Shown here: piece by piece, positions 57,216 through 64,000 of the stretch
Numbering within the stretch: position 1 is the stretch's first letter
Layout of the letters: each line of letters begins with the position of its first letter
From: Haliotis asinina
Lineage: Eukaryota; Mollusca; Gastropoda; Lepetellida; Haliotidae
DNA: 64,000 nt
Direction: 5' to 3'
Assembly: GCF_037392515.1 (NCBI RefSeq)
Contig: NC_090280.1
Span: 29,207,118 to 29,271,117, forward strand
Translations under genes and position numbers: made by a program
Notes under the pieces: generated by a model
Told to the model about the DNA's origin: nothing
What the model saw: only the letters and a program-made list of their open reading frames with translations
Databases searched by the model: none

Positions 57216-58507
57216 GTGGTAGAATAGTTCCGTCCCTAAAATATATTACATAAACACAGTGGTATTGAAGTACAGGTACCTGAGCAGGTTAAAATATCTT
57301 ATTTTGGTAATTCGGATTGCGTCACCATTTCAAAGCTAATGGTTTATCTGTCCTGGGAAGATTTATCTGTACCTTGTCATCCCATGAAAGCTGTGCACAG
57401 TTAATCATCGTTTTTCCTTCAGTGGCCACAAAGTCCTAGTCGGCCGGAATACCCAGATCCAGCTTACCTCCAGGACCCTGGACGTCAGCAAGTGACATTT
57501 GCGACCTACATGAACCAACTGAATGGCTACGGGAATAACATCTCCAAGATGGTCTGGAACATACAAGGCAAGTCAATCAAACGTTTGAAGAAAGATATAT
57601 AATAGGAACATATATTGTCGATGTGACAGTTGTTGGTGTTTTCCTCTGGACAACACCATTAACAATCTTTAACATGTCCTCGCTTGTTTCCTTGCACCTG
57701 TATTGTATATAGAAAATACTTATTCAAATATGTCACTCCCTCCATATTCATTGGTATTTTAACAGACATTTTACTGGTAATTATTGGAGATTGAGTGTGG
57801 CCTTACACCTTGAAACAACATTCCGGTGGTATAAAGTAGAAGACACAACGTATGGACTTTACACATTCTGCCTCTGAGGGAAACCCGCACCCCGGGCAGT
57901 ATAACTGCTAGGCTAACTCGCCACCCATAGACGTGATTGATCATCCTTAAGTATACTGCATATATGTCCACTTATACCAGTGCCCACATGTTTATATGAA
58001 TTTCTTGTTCAGTATATGTCTATTTCAACCAGCTGTTCATCCAGACCACACTCACGGTTTGTAGCCGTTCCAGCCCTTAGAGAGTGGGTAGTGAAGAATC
58101 CTTTACAGAATCCCCTGGCTCAGAGCCCTTGGACCACCCCGGACAGAAAGCGTCACCTGTAGGGGCTATAGAGTACCCATGGTTAGACTTAGGATACTTG
58201 AGTGGACGAAGGTAAAACTCATCACAGCCAACTGTCCTGGAATCAAGTTGTACATACATTCCATGTAAGCAGCAATGTAGCTGTCGTCATATCATATTAG
58301 CAAAAAAAACCCGAAGCACCCTACTTCCTTTTTTTCATTTTATGATATCACATAAAGAATCTCATTCATCTGACATGGTTGAAAGTATCTGGTGAAATGG
58401 ATGAGGTAAATTATTGTGGTATGTTTTTTATCCTTCCAACAGTCTGTCTCCTGCACAGAAGAGCGCGTCCATAGCGTCTGTAACATGCATCCTGTGCCAC
58501 CTATAAA

Positions 58508-58534
58508 GGCCCCCCGCCCCCCCCCCCCCCCCCA
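58508..58534. repeat. Poly-C run
   Basis: About 27 bases that are almost all C, with one G. The minus strand is therefore a G-run able to form a G-quadruplex. It lies in intron 2 of dead gene D. Confidence 0.9.
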
Positions 58535-60397
58535 AAATACTTCTACTGGTGACTGCATTTTTTTGTTAGCTTTATAGGTCGCCATTATTAATATTGCTGT
58601 GTTTGGGTGAAGTCTTGAGAAACCAGGGCGCCAGTATGTGTGATTTTAGGTTAAAGCACAATTAACTCGCAACCAGCTGCAGGAATATGTGTGAGTCTGA
58701 GCAGTTTGTTCCTTACTGAGGGCAGAGAACATTGGTTTTGATCCTGAATGGAACTCAGCAAAACGGTACTGTAGTTTACTGACAAAACTAAATTTTAAAT
58801 ATCCCTTATAGTACACAGAAGGTAGTTTAACATGGAATGAATGCTTGATTTGCTTGTCTCTGGAAATTATTTACAGGTTTAAGCTGGCCAGATTGGATGA
58901 ATAAGTCAAAACATCATGGCAAATTCCCCAATAATGTTGATGCAGCATCAGAGTTCGTGTCACTGATGGTCCAGGGTTGCAAGGACTTCACATTAGGACG
59001 AATTCCATATGTATTTGAAGTCATCAATGAACCTGATTGGGCGGAAAACATCATTGACCCACAAACGAATATAGAATTCAACAGGGCAGTTGCTGACAAA
59101 CTCAGATCCAGATATGGAATGAAAGTTGCTGGACCCACATACACAAGTATGGCCTTACGTCAAGCAGACGAAGATAACTTCACATATTGGAAGAGAACTG
59201 CTGAGTTTCTGGATATGTCTCTTGACCACTTGGACTTTTTCGGTTTCCATTCCTATATCTATCTCCGTATATCAACTGCTGGAAACTATTCTTACTTTGG
59301 CATAAATGAAGCTCGTCTAGTTGCATCTCTGGACATGGTGGAAAATTACTCTTTCATCAAGAAAGGAAAAAATGTTCAATTAGTTAACACTGAATTTGGA
59401 TGCGGTAACGTTTTCGGAGTCAGTCCTAATTTTGAAAATGGACTGATAGACTTTGAAACCATTTATCAACCAAACGGCTTCATGTTTACCTTCCTTAATA
59501 TGAGAGAGTTTATAGACAGAGTTACCGTCTTCCTGTCGTCAAATGGACAATACCCTGGTCATCCTTCCCTGAGGTATTCCTTATTTACTCTTGATGGCCA
59601 CCCCCTTCAACCAACCAAATTCTTCAGGTTTTGGCAAAACTTTACTAATGACCAAAAATTTCTTCGAGTCTCAAGTCAGTATAATGGGCAGGAGAGAATG
59701 GTTGCACCTCTTGTCCTTGCAAACCCTCTCACCAAGGAGATGGTAGTTCTTCTCCACAACTATGGTAGTAAATTTGAGAATGTTAAACTATACTTTCCAA
59801 ACAACTGGCTCATCCCTTCCACGGGTGAAGAAACATGCGTTCTGCTCGAAAATGGTAATCCAGCTTTTCATGACAATTATCATTTTAACATATCGAAGCT
59901 TCATGGCACTGTTGGTCTGCCCGGATCTTCAACCTGCTTCTACAAGTTCAAAACCAACTACAACTTTGCTGGACTACGCACGAACAACGAGACCACATAC
60001 TACGGCAAGGACATGATCATACCAATCAATAACGGACATGCACAGACAACCATACATCTACCCAGCTCTGAATACCATATCGCTCACCTTAGAGTGGGAG
60101 TGAGCAGAGACCTCAATGCGGATGCAAAACCGCATGCAGTTGAGTTCAATGGTCAGACTTTGTCTTCAGGTTACACCCTGTTTACACCCTGATGATAGCT
60201 TGCGTAAAACAACATGGAACGTTTTGGAATTCATGGTTCCAGAATCACAGGTCTACACAACCAACACCGTCAGCATGACCTTTAATGGAGATGGTGGTCA
60301 CGTGACATCTGTCGCCCTCGTTGTTGGAAAACTTCAGTAGATAAATTTCACTTTGAGAATTTTTGTGCTTGTTTTTATTTCGTATCACACAAGATAA

Positions 60398-60710
60398 AAG
60401 GGGGAGTTGATATTTATAGGCTTAATGACAATATGTCAGCCATATCGTGACTTCAGAATTTATATATTCGTAATAAACTTATTGAAATTATTTTTCAAAA
60501 TGAGAACAGAGGACAATAAAACCAAATAGAATATCACTGTATCATGAATTAAGAATTAAGAAAGCATTTCAAATTTGCACAATACAGTGTAAAGCTGGGC
60601 TATAAACACTAACTGAAGGTAGATCAACATAGAAGAGACCAAGGTGCCTTACAGTGCCACATGGCAAAAGGCACCCTAAGAGTTGTGATCAATTTGATTC
60701 ATATGCAGGT
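60398..60710 (-). mobile_element. Old LINE remnant after gene D
   Basis: Minus-strand LINE tail relic (ggggagttgatatttatagg) about 58 bases after the old stop, with a decayed hairpin (catatcgtgac near 60443) and 3'UTR. It continues, after a younger insertion, at 60930-61200, which matches 36150-36360 behind gene C. Confidence 0.7.
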
Positions 60711-60712
60711 TT

Positions 60713-60930
60713 ATTTTTTGTCACATCGGCAATATTTCAGCTATATCGTGACGCGAACAATGAATCACCATCAATAAACGTATAAATTAAAAAAAACAAA
60801 TATCACAGACAAGGTAAAACTACCAGGTAACCATAATGAGATACTGTACAAAGAACGAAACTAAATAAGAACTGGCTATAAATTACCAGGAACTGATGAC
60901 TGACCGCCATCCCAGGGACCATGGAGATTA
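60713..60930 (-). mobile_element. LINE 3' end fragment
   Basis: Minus-strand tail hairpin (gtcacatcggcaatatttca, atatcgtgacg) and about 150 bases of 3'UTR, ending near cagggaccatggagatta. It interrupts the older remnant behind gene D. Confidence 0.75.
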
Positions 60931-61207
60931 CGAATGATGTATGAAGTGATGTTGATTTGGGTACAGAGAAGGGTCCTGATACTCAATACACTCCTGCTTC
61001 CAAACTAGACTGTAAAACGCCACACTAAAGACCACGGGGAAGTACAGTACAATATATTCTACGATTAAAAACATAGTAGCCTTAAATTTACTTTGAAAGG
61101 CAAAGTCTAACATACTCTCACTGGATGACAATTGCATTTACAATTCTTTAAATACTTTTTAATCACTAACAATCTCAGTTACTAATCTGAAAACAGCAGT
61201 TTTGCAA

Positions 61208-61715
61208 CTCTGAGTCAATGAATTAATATTTAACGTCACATCGGCAATAATTGCAACCGTATCGTAACAAAAACAGTCCATATAATGAAAATGAAAACAT
61301 TTTCAAGTGTAAAACTAGTCCACGACGGGCAATAAAAATATACTACAGTATCACAGATATGAACATAAAACTAGCATGAAAAACTACATTATTGTAATTT
61401 AAGAAGACAAAACGATATAAAATATAGGTTATAGATTGCCAACAACTGAAGGTTAATCGCTATGCTTGGGTCTATTGGGGTTTACAGTACCTTTGCTACC
61501 TGCATGAACCCCAGCTGGATTTCCACCATCCCTTCAGACACTGGCGTTCATGCTGAAATTTAGCTCTACATTAAAGTGACAAAAGTACTTCGATTAAAAA
61601 TCTGGTAGGCTTAAATGTACTTCAAATGTTTTGGGACTTGTGTATCTTCTTAGAAGGTCAATCATCTTACGCTACGGCATCCCCCTTTGAAGGCGTGACC
61701 ACTAAAATTGAAATC
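61208..61715 (-). mobile_element. LINE 3'UTR copy
   Basis: Minus-strand 5'-truncated LINE with a nearly complete 3'UTR: tail gagtcaatgaattaatattt, altered hairpin, gaaggttaatcgctatgctt, and the cccctttgaagg block near 61685. Confidence 0.85.
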
Positions 61716-61842
61716 TCTAATTTAAATCACTAAAACTAAAAATATACTTCTTAACACAAGATATGAATCACAATTCATCACTCTCACATCAAGACCTCTG
61801 TGAGTTGTTATTACTTTAGAATTGACTCAGTTGTATTGTATA

Positions 61843-64000
61843 TGAGTGAGTGAGTGAGTTAATATTTAACGTCACATCGGCAATATTTCAATCATATTGT
61901 GACAAGAACATTTAACAAAGAAAAGGATTATATGTATATTATAAAATCTGTCGGCGAAGGACAGTAAAAGGACTAGAATATCACAATTTAAATTAAAAGA
62001 TAAAACTAATATCACTATTCGGACAATACAACATAAAATCCGGCTATAGATTGCCAACAACTGAAGGTAGATCACCATACTAGGGGCCATGGGGACTTAC
62101 AGTACCTTTGCTACCTGCATGGACCCTAGTTGGATTTACATCATCCCCTCAGCTGTTAGCAATTTAGTCCCATCTAGCCAAATATTAAAAATACACATAT
62201 GCTACGATTAAAAACACTGGAAGTTTAAACGTACAGGAAATGTGTAGGGACTTACGTACCCTCTCAGGAGGAAAATAATTTTACGGTACTTCAACCCCCT
62301 TGGAGGGTACAGCCACTAACAATTCAAGTTACTAATCTAAACTACCATGAATTAAAATGCAGCTATGTACAGAATATAATCATCAAAATTCAGTGATGAA
62401 ATCAATTTCTTTTAAAAAGCCAAGAATTAAATGAGAACTTACGATGTTAAAAAGGTCCTTAATTGTTTTTACATTGAAATATTTGTCCCTTATGATGGAG
62501 AATTCAACACAGTCAAGCAGGATATGCTTGACCGTGGCTCTCTCATCACAAGGGATGCAAAACGGAGGATCCTCACCTTTCAGTAGGTATGAATGAGTAT
62601 ATCTAGTGTGGCCAATGCGACATCGTCGTAAAATAACCTCTTCAAATCTGGACTGACAACCCAAGTAAGTATAACCAATGTAAGGTTTTATCTCATGTAA
62701 TTTATTTATTCCCAATTGGGTGTCCCACTTCTTCTGCATCAGATCATGGATATAAGATCTAATGTTAGCTTTATAATCAGTGTATGGAATAAGAAGTGGT
62801 GTCACAGATTTGTTGAGTGCCGCCTTGGCAGCAAGATCGGCCATTGCGTTACCAGAAATGCCCACGTGGCTGGGTAACCAACAGAAGACGATGTCGTATT
62901 GGCCAGTAGCAAGAGTATTATACAATTCAATAATTTCAATTAAAAGTGGATGTTTACAAGATGTTTACAAGTGGATGTTTAATCGCCTGAAGGCAAGAAA
63001 GAGAATCGGAATAGATTATATATTGTTTACGTTTATGGTGTCTTTGAATATATTTAAGAGCTGTTAATATGGCGTTAGCTTCAGCTGTAAAAATAGAACT
63101 ATTATCGGGTAATCTAGAAGATATTGTTCTGGATCCAATAACAGTGGCACAAGCCACTGCGCCACCGTCCTTGGATCCATCTGTAAATAAGGGTTTGTAA
63201 TTGCTATATTTATGTTTTAATTGGTGATATTCTTGTTTATATTGTAAGTCATTAGTTTCTGATATTTTAAATGTAGTTAATGTTAATGTAAAGAAGACGG
63301 AAAGGTGATATACCTTCCAGCTCAATACCGGCAGAAGAAATAAATGGTTTAATTCGGTGCCCAAGAGGTGGAACAAGAGAAGATTTTTTGTTATACAAAT
63401 CCTCATAAAGGGGATTGAACACACAGTTAAAGGCAGGGTTAGATTCATTAGAATATAATTTAGTAATATATTGTAAAGACAGTTTTATACGACGTTGAGT
63501 AAGAGATGGTTCATCGGCCTCAACGTAGAGACTATCAATAGGTGACGTTCTGAAAGACCCAAGACAACGTCTTAAGCCTTGATGGTGGACGGAGTCAAGA
63601 AGTTTAAGATTGGTTTTGCAGGCTCCACCATATACGATGGAGCCATAATCAAGTTTCGAACGCACGAGTGATCGATATAGATGTAAGAGGGTTGCTTGAT
63701 CCCCTCCCCACTTTGAGTTGGAAACAACTTTCAACAAGTCAAGAGCCTTCAGGCATTTAGTTTTAAGGGACTTAATATGAGGCAGAAATGTTAAGTGGGA
63801 GTCAAAGATTAGGCCCAAGAACTTGGCCTCCTTTACAACTTTGATGGGAGTGCCATCTAGAGATAGTTCAGGGTCTTTTTGTGGCTTATATTTTCTGCAA
63901 AAATGTATACAATTAGTTTTCGATTTAGAAAATTTAAAGCCGTTTTCAAGACACCATTTATTTATTTTGTTTAAACACAACTGCAGCTGCCGTTCAATAG
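61843..64000 (-). mobile_element. LINE copy running off the right edge
   Basis: Minus-strand LINE from its (ACTC)n tail at 61843 through the full 3'UTR (to about 62370) into ORF2, cut by the window end inside the RT thumb. Confidence 0.9.
62383..64000 (-). pseudogene. LINE ORF2, C-terminal half, partial
   Basis: RT thumb (LCLNKINKWCLENGFKFSKS, 63980 down), connection (SPIDSLYVEADEPSLTQRRI, near 63530), RNase H (FTDGSKDGGAVA near 63180; YSDSLSCLQA near 63010; WLPSHVGISGNAMADLAAKA near 62860) and finger (CIPCDERATVKHILLDC near 62520), stop at 62383. Frame shifts near 63280 (a deletion removes the WQLVR-type linker) and near 62950, where 15-20 bases are duplicated (acaagatgtttacaagtgg). The rest lies beyond the window. 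Confidence 0.85.

Larger units (their letters stand above)
56599..60340 (+). pseudogene. Glycoside hydrolase gene D, dead copy
   Basis: Fourth member of the array. Exon 1 (56599-56873) encodes a good signal peptide (MFLLLLWPLLLCGAALA) but has an in-frame TAG at codon 50 (56746-56748), plus an insertion of about 40 bases near 56820. Exon 2 (57423-57567, 145 bases) ends at a GC donor (gcaagt). Exon 3 (58877-60340) reads from GLSWPDWMNKSKHHG through EVINEPDW and VNTEFGCGNV, then a +1 shift near 60180-60210 ends the frame at 60192. The last 45 or so codons (VPESQVYTTNTVSM...) survive in another frame. Both catalytic Glu codons remain, so decay is recent. Confidence 0.85.

Noticed and set aside
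57977..58260. 60-codon frames on both strands in intron 2 of gene D
   Set aside because: No motif and no paralogue support. A SINE-head-like relic near 57880-57930 is more likely than a gene.

Overview
The window is animal nuclear DNA, most likely from a marine gastropod (an abalone-like mollusc). The evidence is split genes with GT..AG introns, a very heavy load of non-LTR retrotransposons and SINEs, and a SINE family whose sequence I recall as abundant in abalone DNA. No prokaryotic gene structure, rRNA, functional tRNA or CRISPR array was seen. The species is inference. The family and retroelement assignments rest on motifs I can read, not on a database search.

Host genes: four head-to-tail plus-strand paralogues of a secreted clan GH-A glycoside hydrolase lie at about 10.66-20.11 kb (A), 26.56-28.83 kb (B), 30.89-35.85 kb (C) and 56.60-60.34 kb (D). 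They share a three-exon layout: a 234-base signal-peptide exon, a 145-base exon and a catalytic exon of about 1.45 kb. Only C is intact (610 codons, Glu178 in NEPDW and Glu298 in VNTEFG). A is badly broken, B has a one-base frameshift and no visible first exon, and D has a nonsense codon and a late frameshift. My best family guess is GH86-like (agar/porphyran hydrolysis), which would fit a red-alga grazer, but this is not proven.

Mobile DNA fills nearly everything else. One LINE family dominates. Its full structure is a roughly 300-base 5'UTR with a terminal hairpin, ORF1 with CCHC knuckles, ORF2 (endonuclease, reverse transcriptase with FVDD, RNase H, CCHC finger), a roughly 500-base 3'UTR and an (ACTC)n tail. 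This suggests the I superfamily, Nimb-like. The best copies are 11978-18304 (minus) and 48195-54535 (plus), both bounded by target-site duplications. Others lie at 409-5305, 6223-8925, 21249-25989 and 61843-64000, with many tails and remnants between. Two SINE types (one about 265 bases long, one with a tRNA-like head) share the LINE's 3' hairpin and (ACTC)n tail and are probably mobilised by it.

From 37881 to 51402 a 6.77-kb segment is repeated in tandem at near identity. Each unit holds a pyrimidine-rich tract, a dead Tc1/mariner element with terminal inverted repeats, a RecQ-helicase-like fragment and the 5' half of a LINE. The second unit runs on into the rest of that LINE and a 266-base (ACTC)n array. 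This block and its flanks separate gene C from gene D.

History that can be read: the paralogues carry the same LINE remnant just after their stop codons, so that insertion predates the gene duplications. The full-length LINE in intron 1 of A and the LINE upstream of B came later. The 6.77-kb tandem duplication is the youngest large event. B and C share a 238-base identical tract over the nucleophile region, which suggests gene conversion.
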